Shown here piece by piece: positions 33,252-42,515 of a DNA stretch of 64,000 bases; position 1 is the first letter of the stretch; the number at the start of each line of letters is the position of its first letter. This DNA comes from Actinomycetes bacterium (GTDB lineage Bacteria; Actinomycetota; Thermoleophilia; RBG-16-64-13): positions 124,001 to 188,000 of the forward strand of contig JAGXFW010000016.1 in NCBI GenBank assembly GCA_024637035.1. Direction: 5' to 3'. Under the pieces are notes generated by a model that was not told the DNA's origin, ran no database searches, and saw nothing but the letters and a program-made list of their open reading frames with translations. Position numbers and translations under genes: made by a program.

Positions 33252-34399
33252 CAGGCCACCGCCCCCTCGTCACCTGAGGAGAGTGCGAGTGCCTGGGCAG
33301 CCGCCTGGCGTTTGGCCCGCCTTCGGCCGAAACCCTTCACGATCTCTTCCGCCGCCACCAGGAAGATGATGACGCCTGAGAGCACGTCGACGATGTCGAT
33401 AGGGATGTCGGCGGCGAGTTGCATCCCGGCGCCGCCGTTGGTGAGCGCGCCGAAGAGCAGAGCCGCGGGGATCACCCCAAGCGGATGGTTCTTGGCGAGG
33501 AGGGCCACGGTGATACCGGTGAACCCGTAGCCGGCCGAAAAACGGTCGAACACCCGATGATGAAGGCCCAATATCTCGACCGTACCAGCCAGGCCGGCAA
33601 GCGCCCCCGAGATGAGCAGCGACACGACGATGCTCCTGCTGACACGGACCCCGCCGGCCTCTGCGGCGAATGGGTTGGAGCCAACGGCCCGCACGCTGAA
33701 ACCGAGGGAGGTGCGCGTGAGCAGGTACCAGATGAAGACGGCGACCGCGATGGCGATGAACACGCCGATATGCAGACGGGTGGGGCGCCCGAACAGAAAC
33801 GGGAACACCTTGTCGAGAGTGAGAAGATCAGCTTGTTCCGTGATCCTGTTCGATGCGGGGATCGTTGATCGGGGATCCATCAGGACGTTCTTGACCAGAT
33901 AGGACGTCAGATACAGGCCGATCCACGACATCATCATGGTCGTGATGACCTCGTGGGCCCCCGTGGTGGCCTTCAGCACCCCCGGCAGCAACGCCCAGAG
34001 AGCTCCCATGACAGACCCTGTGACCAGAAGAATGGGGACCGTCAGTATCATCGGCAGGTGGATGAGTGTGCCCAGCCACCCGGCGAACAGACTACCGACG
34101 AGCAGCTGTCCCTCCGCGCCGATGTTGAAGAGACCACACCTGAATGCGAAGGCCACGGCGAGGCCGGTGAACACCAGCGGCACAGAGTTGAGGATGGTGA
34201 CGGTGATGTTGAACTCAGAAAGGAATGCGTAGCGGAAGAGGCCGCCGTACCCTTTGATCGGATCGAAACCGAAGGCGATCATGATGATCGCGCCGATGAT
34301 CAGGGCGATGACGACGCTGCCGACCGGCTGCGCGATTGCGAACCCGAGACGCCGGGCTCGGACACCTAGGGACGGGCGGACGATCACCGCGCTACCCAT
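33251..34399 (-). CDS. ABC transporter permease, BMP/nucleoside type (first subunit)
   Basis: A 382-residue permease with about ten transmembrane helices. Family marks are FRCGLFNIGAEGQLLVG, GAHEVITTMMMSWIG, and the cytoplasmic GFSVRAVGSNPFAAEAGG loop that contacts the ATPase. ATG at 34399 follows GGAG...AAGGA and overlaps the end of the ATPase gene. The basic Ala/Arg-rich C-terminus is cytoplasmic. Confidence 0.9.
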   Translation of the reverse strand: MGSAVIVRPSLGVRARRLGFAIAQPVGSVVIALIIGAIIMIAFGFDPIKGYGGLFRYAFLSEFNITVTILNSVPLVFTGLAVAFAFRCGLFNIGAEGQLLVGSLFAGWLGTLIHLPMILTVPILLVTGSVMGALWALLPGVLKATTGAHEVITTMMMSWIGLYLTSYLVKNVLMDPRSTIPASNRITEQADLLTLDKVFPFLFGRPTRLHIGVFIAIAVAVFIWYLLTRTSLGFSVRAVGSNPFAAEAGGVRVSRSIVVSLLISGALAGLAGTVEILGLHHRVFDRFSAGYGFTGITVALLAKNHPLGVIPAALLFGALTNGGAGMQLAADIPIDIVDVLSGVIIFLVAAEEIVKGFGRRRAKRQAAAQALALSSGDEGAVA

Positions 34400-35957
34400 T
34401 CCTTCGGCTCCCACCGGTCATGGCAAGTCCTATCTCTTCGCGCACGGCGTCGTCACCAGAGACCTCGAGGGCGATCGCGCCCTCGTAGAGCACGAGGATC
34501 CGATCCGCGAGGGAAAGCACCTCTTCCAGCTCGTAGGAGATGAGGAGGATGGCAACCCCGTGCTCCCGCAGTTCAAGAAGCTGTCGATGTACGAACTCGA
34601 TCGCTCCCACGTCCAGACCCCGGGTGGGTTGCGCGGCCAGCAGGAGCTTGGGTCCTCGCCTGATCTCACGTGCCAGGATCAACTTCTGCTGATTCCCGCC
34701 TGAGAGAGTGGATGCGTCAACCTCCACCGAAGGGGTCTTGATGTCGAACTCCTCCACTGCCTCCCCAGCCTGCTCACGAAGGTATGAGTAATCGATGCCG
34801 AGCGGACGCGAGTACAGAGCCCGCCATTGGTTCCCCAGGAGGACGTTCTCGACCAGGTCGAAGTCGAGCACGAGCCCCCTCCTCTGGCGATCCTGCGGTA
34901 TAAGTCCGATACCTCGGTCGATGCGCTTGCGCACATCGAGTCGGCTCACGTCTTCGCCCAAGAGAAGGATCCGTCCACCGGTGTGCTTCTGAAGACCGAA
35001 GATCACTTCCTCGAGTTCGCGCTGGCCGTTCCCGTCGACGCCGGCGATACCGACGATCTCTCCCGCCCCGACGGTGAACGAGATACCGTCGATGGCAGTG
35101 AGACCGCGGTGATCAGTCGCAGAGAGGTTCTCTACCTCAAGAACCGGTTCCCCGACGGTATGGGCGGTCTTCTCGACTCGGAGCACCACCTCGCGGCCCA
35201 CCATGCGATGGGCGAGCTCTTCCTTCGTAGTGCGGGCAGTGTCGAACGTCTCTACCACCCTACCGGCGCGGATCACAGAGACCCGGTCGCTGATCTCGAT
35301 GACCTCCTCCAACTTGTGCGTGATGAAGAAGATGGACAACCCACCATCGGTGAGCGAACGGATCGTGGCGAAGAGGTCGTCGACCTCTTGGGGGGCGAGC
35401 GCGGCGGTAGGCTCGTCGAGTATGAGCACCTTGGCGCCCAAATAGAGGGCCTTCAGTATCTCCGCCCGCTGCTGCATACCGACCGAAGCGTCTTCCACGC
35501 GGCGATCGGGATCCACCGCAAGGCCGAACCGCTCAGAGAGCTCCACCAGTTTCCGCCGGGCTTCGAACAGGTCGAGAGCTCCGAACCGGGTGCGCGGCTC
35601 GTGCCCCAATACTACGTTCTCGACGATCGTGAACCGCGGGATCAACATGAAGTGCTGGTGCACCATGCCGATGCCGAGGGCGAGAGCGGCGTTCGGCGAC
35701 TTGATGCGTACTGAGTGTCCTTCGACCTCTATAACGCCTCCGTCCGGACCGTAGAGCCCGTAGAGGACGTTCATCACCGTGGTCTTGCCCGCGCCGTTCT
35801 CGCCGAGAAGAGCGTGGATCTCCCCGCGGCGGAGGTCGAGATTCACGCGGTCGTTGGCGACCACTCCCGGGAAGAACTTGGAGATCTCCGTCAGCCGGAC
35901 GACTATGTCTCCGGCATCGCCCCCAACCCTGGGAGGGCTCTCGCTTATCGCCTGCAC
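34392..35957 (-). CDS. ABC transporter double ATP-binding protein, BMP/nucleoside type
   Basis: A 521-residue fusion of two ABC ATPase modules. The first has Walker A LLGENGAGKTTVMN, Q-loop MVHQHFMLIP, the family-typical signature ASVGMQQRAEI and Walker B VLILDEPTAAL. The second has a degenerate P-loop (VDGNGQREL), signature LSGGNQQKLIL and LLLAAQPTRGLD, so only one site is likely fully hydrolytic, as in simple-sugar and nucleoside importers. GTG at 35957 has AAGGTGATC upstream. It lies behind two tandem hairpins after the binding-protein gene. Confidence 0.92.
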   Translation of the reverse strand: MQAISESPPRVGGDAGDIVVRLTEISKFFPGVVANDRVNLDLRRGEIHALLGENGAGKTTVMNVLYGLYGPDGGVIEVEGHSVRIKSPNAALALGIGMVHQHFMLIPRFTIVENVVLGHEPRTRFGALDLFEARRKLVELSERFGLAVDPDRRVEDASVGMQQRAEILKALYLGAKVLILDEPTAALAPQEVDDLFATIRSLTDGGLSIFFITHKLEEVIEISDRVSVIRAGRVVETFDTARTTKEELAHRMVGREVVLRVEKTAHTVGEPVLEVENLSATDHRGLTAIDGISFTVGAGEIVGIAGVDGNGQRELEEVIFGLQKHTGGRILLLGEDVSRLDVRKRIDRGIGLIPQDRQRRGLVLDFDLVENVLLGNQWRALYSRPLGIDYSYLREQAGEAVEEFDIKTPSVEVDASTLSGGNQQKLILAREIRRGPKLLLAAQPTRGLDVGAIEFVHRQLLELREHGVAILLISYELEEVLSLADRILVLYEGAIALEVSGDDAVREEIGLAMTGGSRRNG

Positions 35958-36013
35958 ATGATCACCTTGTGGGTATCGAGTGCGCTCGCCGGGCGCTCAG
36001 CCTGCGGTCAGAA

Positions 36014-36073
36014 GCGGCGGTCGGGTCGCACCGACCCGACCGCCGCACAGCCGGTCGCAACATCCTGCGACCG
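36014..36073 (-). terminator. Two tandem hairpins between the BMP gene and its ABC genes
   Basis: A 15-bp perfect stem (GCGGCGGTCGGGTCG with its complement, 36014-36046, 3-base loop) and an 8-bp stem (CGGTCGCA/TGCGACCG, 36052-36073, 6-base loop) lie directly after the binding-protein stop. No U-run follows on the minus strand. This arrangement fits partial termination or 3'-end protection, giving excess binding-protein mRNA over transporter mRNA. Confidence 0.6.
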
Positions 36074-36094
36074 CACCGATAGTCTCGTTGATGC

Positions 36095-37165
36095 CTAATT
36101 GACCAGTGTGTCGTCGACCAACGTCGCCGGCTCGAGTGTCCCAGCGGCCATATCGGCCTTGGCCTTCTCGATGGCATCCTTCAGGGTCTGCGGGATGATC
36201 GAATCGAAATCATGGAAGGAGGAGAGCCCCACCCCGTCGTTCTTGAGGTCGAAGACCCAGTTGCCCGCGGTGAAGTTGCCGTCCATCGCGTCCTTGACGG
36301 TCTGCATGGTGGCCTTCTGGAGGTTCTTGGTAGCCGAGACCAGGATGACCTCCGGAAGTTCGGCGGACTGGTCCACGTCTACTCCGATGGCGAAGGCACC
36401 CTTGTCCTTGGCCGCCTCGAAGACACCGAGACCCGTCTTGCCGGCCACCTGGAAGACGATGTCGGCGCCCGCGTCGTACATGGGGATGGCGGCTTCCTTG
36501 CCGGCGCTCGGATCGTCGAAGGTGTCGGTGTAGGTGAGGAGCACCTTGATGTCGGGATCGACCGATTTGACCGCTTCGATGTACCCGGCGATATAGCGGT
36601 CCACAGACGGGATCTTCATACCCGCTACCAGCCCGACGACCTTGTCGTCGTTCAGGAATTCATGCGCATCGCCCGTGAGGGTCATGTTCGCGGCCACGAG
36701 TCCGGCGAGATAGCCACACTGCTGCTCGGCGAAGAGGATCTCGCGTACGTTGGGAAGGTCATAGGGAGTGAACGTCTCATCGGCCAGATCCACATCGACC
36801 CCACCGTAGAACGTGTCGGGGTTGGCACGTGCCACCTCGGCCAGCGCGTCGGTCATGAGGAATCCCACAGCGAACACGACCTTGTTGCCGTCCTCGGTCA
36901 GGCGCGTCAGATTGGGCACGTAGTCGGTCTGCTGCTCGGACACCAAGTACGATACCTCGGCCTTGAGATCGGTCTGGGCCTGTTCGAGACCTGCCCACAC
37001 ACCATCGTTGAAGGATTTGTCGCCGAGCTTACCCACGTCCGTGGCCATGGCGGCCTTGTAGCCGTCTCCACCTGACGAATCGTCTCCGCAGCCCACGGCC
37101 AGTCCTACCAGTAGAAGCGCGGCCACGATCAGCCCGACCACCATCGACGTACGCCTACTCATCAT
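36095..37165 (-). CDS. BMP-family substrate-binding lipoprotein
   Basis: A 356-residue lipoprotein: hydrophobic signal (VVGLIVAALLLVGLAVGC) with lipobox LAVGC, then a Bmp/Med domain with DVGKLGDKSFNDGVW near the start, VGLVAGMKIPSVDRYIAG in the middle and GVDVDQSAELP. Relatives bind purine nucleosides (PnrA, NupN), which makes nucleosides the best guess for the ligand. ATG at 37165 has AGGAGG five bases upstream. First gene of the importer operon, followed by two hairpins and then the ATPase and permease genes. Confidence 0.92.
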   Translation of the reverse strand: MMSRRTSMVVGLIVAALLLVGLAVGCGDDSSGGDGYKAAMATDVGKLGDKSFNDGVWAGLEQAQTDLKAEVSYLVSEQQTDYVPNLTRLTEDGNKVVFAVGFLMTDALAEVARANPDTFYGGVDVDLADETFTPYDLPNVREILFAEQQCGYLAGLVAANMTLTGDAHEFLNDDKVVGLVAGMKIPSVDRYIAGYIEAVKSVDPDIKVLLTYTDTFDDPSAGKEAAIPMYDAGADIVFQVAGKTGLGVFEAAKDKGAFAIGVDVDQSAELPEVILVSATKNLQKATMQTVKDAMDGNFTAGNWVFDLKNDGVGLSSFHDFDSIIPQTLKDAIEKAKADMAAGTLEPATLVDDTLVN

Positions 37166-37252
37166 CCCATCCTCCTCTTTCGCCTCATCTGCGAGGCCTC
37201 TCGAGTCCCTCCTGCCAAGCGTCTTGATTCTCGCACTTCGGTGCTTCCAACG

Positions 37253-39952
37253 CTACTCTTCTTCGTACCCCTCGTCTACGTCGCTGGACGGCTGCTCGTC
37301 CGATCGGAGTCCATCGAGCACACGTTCGCGCTCACCGGGCAACACCAGGATCTGCCGGGACTTGCTGCCCTCGTGCGGCCCCACGATGCCCCGGCGCTCC
37401 AACATGTCGATCAGTCTGCCGGCCCGCGTGTAGCCCACGCGCAGACGGCGTTGCAGCATGGACACCGAAGCCGTGCCGGTCTCGAGTACCAAGGACGCGG
37501 CATCGAACAGCAACTCGTCCCGGTCGGGATCGAAGGCGTCACCCTCACGTCCCCCTTCTTCGGGGGCGGGGGGCTGGAGTAGCTCCTCCTGATATTCCGG
37601 CTGTGCCTGCCGGCGGCAGTGTGTCACCAGACGATGGATCTCTTCCTCTGTGATGAAGGCGCCTTGGATGCGCTGCAGACGGTTGGAGCCGAGCGGCTTG
37701 AAGAGCATGTCGCCCATGCCGAGCAGAGCTTCGGCTCCGTTGGTGTCGAGTATCACCCGCGAATCAGTCTGGCTCGACACCGCGAACGCGATCCGGGAGG
37801 GGATGTTGGCCTTTATCATGCCGGTGATCACATCCACCGAGGGACGCTGGGTCGCCACCACGAGGTGGATACCCACGGCCCGCGCCTTCTGGGCAAGGCG
37901 GATGATGTACTCCTCCACCTGTGCCGGCGACACCATCATCAGATCGGCCAGTTCGTCGATCACTACGACCACGTACGGCAGCGCCCGCTCTCCCCGTCGC
38001 ACCCGGGACTTGTTCGCCTCTTCCAGGTTGCGCGCCCGCTCGAGCTCCATCAACTCGTAGCGGTGGTCCATCTCTTTCACGATGTTGTGGAGCACGCCGG
38101 CGGCGTTCTTCATGTTCGTGACCACGGGCACCAGCAGGTGCGGAACGTAATCGAAGTGCGAAAGCTCGACCTTCTTCGGATCGATCAGGATCAACTTGAT
38201 CTGGTCGGGGGAAGCTCTGAGGAGGATCGACGAGATGATGATGTTGACGCACCCGCTCTTGCCGGAGCCCGTCGTGCCCGCGATCAGAAGATGTGGCAAA
38301 CGGCCGAGGTCGGTGTAGACGGCCTTCCCAGAGATGTCCTTGCCGAGCCACACCATGAGGGGTCCCGCCGTCTTCGGAAAATCTCGGTAGATGTCTCCGA
38401 GACTCACGAAGGTGGGCTTCTGGTTGGGCACCTCCACCCCCACCGCCTGCTTCCCGGGGATCGGAGCCAGGATTCGTATCTCTGTGGAAGCCAACGCATA
38501 GGCTAGGTCGTCCTTGAGACCCGACACCTTGCTCACCTTCGTGCCCGGTGCCAGTTGGAGCTCGAAGCGGGTGACCCTCGGACCCACCACCATGCCGATC
38601 ACCCGGGCCTCTACACCGAAGTCGGAGAGCGTCTCGACGAGCAGCGCGGCGGTGTCGGAGTCGGCACGTCCGTCGCCGACCGGCTGCCCCACCGTCTTCC
38701 TGAGCAACTCGGAGCCCGGTAGCAGGTAGGCCGGTGTTTCTGAGGAAACCCCGTGCCCGTCACCGTCGGCGATGCCGGGGAGCGGCCGCTGCCGTTCCGC
38801 GCGCGTAGGGGGATGTGGGTCGTGCTCGTCACGCTGAGGCGGGACGGCCTCCAAGACGCGTGGCGGAACCCCCTCCTCCTCCGTTCGCTCCACGGAGCGC
38901 TGCTGTCGGCCATCCGGCGCAGCAGGATGGCCGGTGCCGGGGTAACCCGGCTCCCCCAGCACGTAGATATCGGGGAATGCGGCCGCCCCATCCACCAGAT
39001 CACGCGCAGCCGCCGCAGTCGCGCGCACGGTGGGGGCCTCCCGGAACCCATCTGGTTCGAACTCGACACTCCCCGATGCGAGGCCGAACGTCTCCGAAGC
39101 AGCGTCTTCCGAGAGCGCGGCGCCAGCCTGATCGGCCCATCCAGGCTCCGGTGGCTGCCGGGTCGTCCGTTCAGGAAGCGTCGGCCCAGGGCCGAAGCCT
39201 GTCAAATAGGGATCGTCCAGAGGCCCGGGCCGCTCTTCCGACCGACCGTTGGCGACCCGCATGCGTCTCACTCGATCTTGCGCGCTCTCCTGGGCGACCC
39301 GTGCGGCTCTGCCCGTACCCAAGACGAAGCGGCGTATCGTCACCCCGGTGACCATGCTCGATCCCGCAGCGACGAGGAGCCAGGCGACGATAGCCACCCC
39401 CACTGTGCCCGCCAGTTCGAGGCCGGCGACATAGACGGCCTCGCCCACCCAGCCTGCCCGTACCGCGTAGGATGCGCGTACGAACGTCTGTGCCGGGTGG
39501 CCCGGCCCGAACGGGGTGAAGCCTTCGGCCACCAGGACCGCGAACCCCGCTATGAGAGCGACGACGCCCCAGAACCAGACGGAGCGCCAGGCGATCCGGA
39601 AATCGAACACCAATCGGGCCGCCACGCCGAGAAGGGCGACGGGAAGAAGGAACGCCAACCGTCCGAAGGCGGTGCGAAGGGCCCCTCCGCCCACCTCCCC
39701 GAAGAAACCGCCCGACTCGCCCACAACGAGAGCGTAGGCGAGGAAGCCAGCAGCGCCCAGACAGGCCAACGCGACGAGTTCGGTTCTATGGGCGGCCCAG
39801 GCCGCCTGCTCAGCCGGCCCATGCGATGTCGCGGTGCCCGCCGTCCGGCCGCTCCGCGGCCGAGTCGATGCCTTCGCCCTGGTATCACCGCGAGGCGCCT
39901 TCTTCGGTCGTACCTCCGTGGCATCGCCTCTCGTTGGCTTGGGCGGGCTCAC
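37253..39952 (-). CDS. ftsK: DNA translocase FtsK/SpoIIIE
   Basis: Septal DNA pump that clears chromosomes at division. The 899-residue protein has four N-terminal transmembrane segments (about residues 58-195) and a Pro/Glu-rich linker of about 280 residues. Its motor domain carries Walker A LIAGTTGSGKSGCVN, Walker B VVVIDELADLMMV and ATQRPSVDVITG. A C-terminal winged-helix gamma domain (ETGTASVSMLQRRLRVGYTRAGRLI) reads KOPS-type sites. GTG at 39952 is chosen: GGAGG lies six bases upstream and the frame before it overlaps rnj. It follows rnj closely. Confidence 0.95.
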   Translation of the reverse strand: MSPPKPTRGDATEVRPKKAPRGDTRAKASTRPRSGRTAGTATSHGPAEQAAWAAHRTELVALACLGAAGFLAYALVVGESGGFFGEVGGGALRTAFGRLAFLLPVALLGVAARLVFDFRIAWRSVWFWGVVALIAGFAVLVAEGFTPFGPGHPAQTFVRASYAVRAGWVGEAVYVAGLELAGTVGVAIVAWLLVAAGSSMVTGVTIRRFVLGTGRAARVAQESAQDRVRRMRVANGRSEERPGPLDDPYLTGFGPGPTLPERTTRQPPEPGWADQAGAALSEDAASETFGLASGSVEFEPDGFREAPTVRATAAAARDLVDGAAAFPDIYVLGEPGYPGTGHPAAPDGRQQRSVERTEEEGVPPRVLEAVPPQRDEHDPHPPTRAERQRPLPGIADGDGHGVSSETPAYLLPGSELLRKTVGQPVGDGRADSDTAALLVETLSDFGVEARVIGMVVGPRVTRFELQLAPGTKVSKVSGLKDDLAYALASTEIRILAPIPGKQAVGVEVPNQKPTFVSLGDIYRDFPKTAGPLMVWLGKDISGKAVYTDLGRLPHLLIAGTTGSGKSGCVNIIISSILLRASPDQIKLILIDPKKVELSHFDYVPHLLVPVVTNMKNAAGVLHNIVKEMDHRYELMELERARNLEEANKSRVRRGERALPYVVVVIDELADLMMVSPAQVEEYIIRLAQKARAVGIHLVVATQRPSVDVITGMIKANIPSRIAFAVSSQTDSRVILDTNGAEALLGMGDMLFKPLGSNRLQRIQGAFITEEEIHRLVTHCRRQAQPEYQEELLQPPAPEEGGREGDAFDPDRDELLFDAASLVLETGTASVSMLQRRLRVGYTRAGRLIDMLERRGIVGPHEGSKSRQILVLPGERERVLDGLRSDEQPSSDVDEGYEEE

Positions 39953-39980
39953 TGCGCGCCTCCAGACTCCCTCCGCCGGC

Positions 39981-41651
39981 TCATACTTCCACGATGATCG
40001 GCAGAACGAGCGGCCGGCGCCGGGCCTCTTTGCGGAAGAAGCGTTGCACTTCGTCGTGCACATGTGACTTCAGTATCGACGGATCGTCGATCTCCTGAGC
40101 CTCGTCGCTCGCCAGTGCGGCCAGGACCCTCTCCTTCACCTGCTGCACCACTTCCTCATTGTCTTCGGAGTGGACGAATCCCCGTAGAGCTATCACCGGG
40201 TCCGCGGCGACTGTGCCGTCTTGCGCACTGAGGGTCATCACCACGATCGCGACGCCGTCCGTGGCCAAGTGGTGACGGTCGCGCAACACCACGTCTCGGA
40301 AGTCACCCATCGCCAGACCGTCTACGAAGATCATGCCCGCCTGGACCTTCCCCGAGATCCGCGCACCCACGCCGTCCAATTCCAGGACATCGCCGTCTTC
40401 CATGATGAAGACGTTCTTGTCGAGGACGCCTACGGATCGCGCCAATCGCGCGTGCGCGTGGAGGTGCCGGTATTCGCCGTGAATGGGCACGAAGTACGTG
40501 GGCTTGACCAGATTGAGGAGCATCTTCAACTCCTCGGCGGCCCCGTGGCCTGAGACATGCACAGCCGCTTCGGAGCCGTAGATCACTTGTGCTCCGGCGG
40601 CGAACAGGCGATTGATCGTTCGGTGCACGCTGCGTTCGTTGCCGGGCACCGGCTTGGCCGAGAGAACCACCGTGTCGCCCGGCAGGATGTTGACCTGATG
40701 ATGGTCGCGAGCAGCCATGCGCGCGAGGGCGGACATGGGCTCACCCTGGCTGCCTGTGGAGATGATCACCAGCCTATCCGCCGGGATCTCAGGGACGTCC
40801 TGCGTGCGCACCATCGTACCGGCTGGGATAGTGAGAAAGCCGAGGTTGGACGCGATGTTGATGTTCTTGATCATGCTCCGCCCGACCACGGCGACCGAAC
40901 GTCCCAGCTTGGCCGCAGCGTCGAACACCTGCTGGATGCGATGGATGTGGCTGGCGAAAGAGGCGACGATCACTCGACCCTCCGCCTGCGCGAAGATGCT
41001 CTCGAGATTGCGTCCGACCGACCGTTCGGGGCGGGTGTAACCGCTGGTCTCGGCGTTCGTGGAATCCGACAGCAAGAGGAGTACCCCCTTGTGGCCGAGT
41101 TCTCCGAATCGGTGGACCGCGGTGACCCGACCGTCCACCGGAGTCTGGTCGAGCTTGAAGTCGCCGCTGTGGACGACCGTGCCCAACGGCGTGTGCAGAG
41201 CCACCCCCACCCCATCGGGGATGCTATGGCACACCTCCAGGAACTCGGCGGTGAACGCGCCCACTTTCAGGCTCCTGCCGGGCTCGATCTCGGTGAGCGA
41301 CACCTTGCCCTGCAGGCCGTGCTCTCCGAGTTTGCCGTTGAGCAGGCCTAGCGTGAGGCGGGTGCCGAACACCGGTACGTGGGGCATCTCGCGGAGCAGG
41401 AACGGAAGCGCTCCGATGTGGTCCTCGTGCCCGTGCGTCAGGATGATGCCGACGACCCGGTCCTTGTGCTCACGAAGGTACGCGAAGTCGGGGAGCACAA
41501 GGTCGATGCCGAGCATCTCGCTGTCGGGGAACATGAGTCCGGCGTCGATGACCAGGATGTCATCACCGTATTCGAACAGCGTCATGTTCTTCCCGATGGC
41601 GCCCAGCCCCCCAAGGGGGATGACGCGCAGTATGGGAGTGGTATCAGTCAA
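39981..41651 (-). CDS. rnj: Ribonuclease J
   Basis: Metallo-beta-lactamase/beta-CASP 5'-3' exonuclease and endonuclease for mRNA decay and rRNA maturation. The 556-residue protein starts RVIPLGGLGAIGKN and has the metal site ILTHGHEDHIGALPF, HSGDFKLD, the beta-CASP region with HVSGHGA, FVPIHGEYRHL and a C-terminal domain. TTG at 41651 is preferred because GGAGG lies upstream and the start then fits the family; ATG 41714 adds 21 unconserved residues. It lies just downstream of dapB, an arrangement common in Gram-positive genomes. Confidence 0.93.
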   Translation of the reverse strand: MTDTTPILRVIPLGGLGAIGKNMTLFEYGDDILVIDAGLMFPDSEMLGIDLVLPDFAYLREHKDRVVGIILTHGHEDHIGALPFLLREMPHVPVFGTRLTLGLLNGKLGEHGLQGKVSLTEIEPGRSLKVGAFTAEFLEVCHSIPDGVGVALHTPLGTVVHSGDFKLDQTPVDGRVTAVHRFGELGHKGVLLLLSDSTNAETSGYTRPERSVGRNLESIFAQAEGRVIVASFASHIHRIQQVFDAAAKLGRSVAVVGRSMIKNINIASNLGFLTIPAGTMVRTQDVPEIPADRLVIISTGSQGEPMSALARMAARDHHQVNILPGDTVVLSAKPVPGNERSVHRTINRLFAAGAQVIYGSEAAVHVSGHGAAEELKMLLNLVKPTYFVPIHGEYRHLHAHARLARSVGVLDKNVFIMEDGDVLELDGVGARISGKVQAGMIFVDGLAMGDFRDVVLRDRHHLATDGVAIVVMTLSAQDGTVAADPVIALRGFVHSEDNEEVVQQVKERVLAALASDEAQEIDDPSILKSHVHDEVQRFFRKEARRRPLVLPIIVEV

Positions 41652-41714
41652 TCTAGGAATGCCTCCATCGGGGTCGCCTCTGCGGCAGGTGAGCCGCGGG
41701 GAGTACGACCCCAT

Positions 41715-42473
41715 CTACATGATGTTCTCCAAGCCGACCACGAGTCCTTGAAGAGCGCCGACGCGTTTCACAGCCAGGACGACTCCAGGCATGAACGACT
41801 CTCGGGCCAGCGAATCGTGGCGGATCGTGAGCGTCTGCCCGATGCCTCCGAAGATGACCTCTTGGTGGGCCACCAAGCCGGGAAGGCGGACGCTGTGCAC
41901 GGGCACGGACTTCGAAAGCCCCTGCCCGTCCCATTCAGCTTCGATAAGGTCGGCGGTGCGACGTGCAGTGCCCGAAGGAGTGTCGATCTTGGCATCGTGA
42001 TGGAGTTCGATCACCTCGCACGCAACGAAATGGCGGGCCGCGGTGCGGGCGAATTCCATCATGAGCACCGCCCCGAGCGCGAAGTTGGGCGCGACCAAGG
42101 CGGGAGTGCCCTCGGTGACCGACAGCTGGGCGAGTCTGGACATGTCTTCGGGTTCGATGCCCGTCGTGCCCACGACGACCGGCCACGAGCGCTCAAGGCA
42201 CGTGATCATGTTGCCCACGACTGCGTTCGGCTGCGTGAAGTCCACCACTGCCCGCGCGGCGGCGTCGCGGACACCCTCGTTCTCCGCACGGTCGAGGGCC
42301 TCGGCCAACGTCGGGACACAGAAGGGGAGCCCGGCAACCGCGGGTGCCCCAGCGACGCCGAGGTCAGCCCCTCCTACCAGCCTGAGTCCCGGGTCGGCGA
42401 GCACGGCCGCACACACCGTGCTGCCCATGCGGCCGAGCGCTCCGCTCACAACGACGTCGATGCGGTGGCCCAC
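41715..42473 (-). CDS. dapB: 4-hydroxy-tetrahydrodipicolinate reductase
   Basis: NAD(P)H-dependent reductase producing tetrahydrodipicolinate, the substrate of DapL. The 252-residue protein has the dinucleotide loop VSGALGRMGSTV, VDFTQPNAV, VVGTTGIEPE, NFALGAVLM and the catalytic ELHHDAKIDTPSGTA. GTG at 42473 follows GGAGGAGCTC. dapA is not seen in the window. It sits between an M16 peptidase and rnj. Confidence 0.95.
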   Translation of the reverse strand: MGHRIDVVVSGALGRMGSTVCAAVLADPGLRLVGGADLGVAGAPAVAGLPFCVPTLAEALDRAENEGVRDAAARAVVDFTQPNAVVGNMITCLERSWPVVVGTTGIEPEDMSRLAQLSVTEGTPALVAPNFALGAVLMMEFARTAARHFVACEVIELHHDAKIDTPSGTARRTADLIEAEWDGQGLSKSVPVHSVRLPGLVAHQEVIFGGIGQTLTIRHDSLARESFMPGVVLAVKRVGALQGLVVGLENIM

Positions 42474-42515
42474 CTGAGCTCCTCCTGCCTGGATGTTCTC
42501 TGCGATGCGGCGACC

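Noticed and set aside
32281-33273. N-terminal 331-codon extension of mnmH
   Set aside because: It is an out-of-frame read of the permease gene; the true start GTG 32280 overlaps the permease stop and gives the standard enzyme length.
38753-39997. 414-codon plus-strand frame opposite ftsK
   Set aside because: Arg/Pro-rich, no motifs, and covers the linker and N-terminal region of ftsK.
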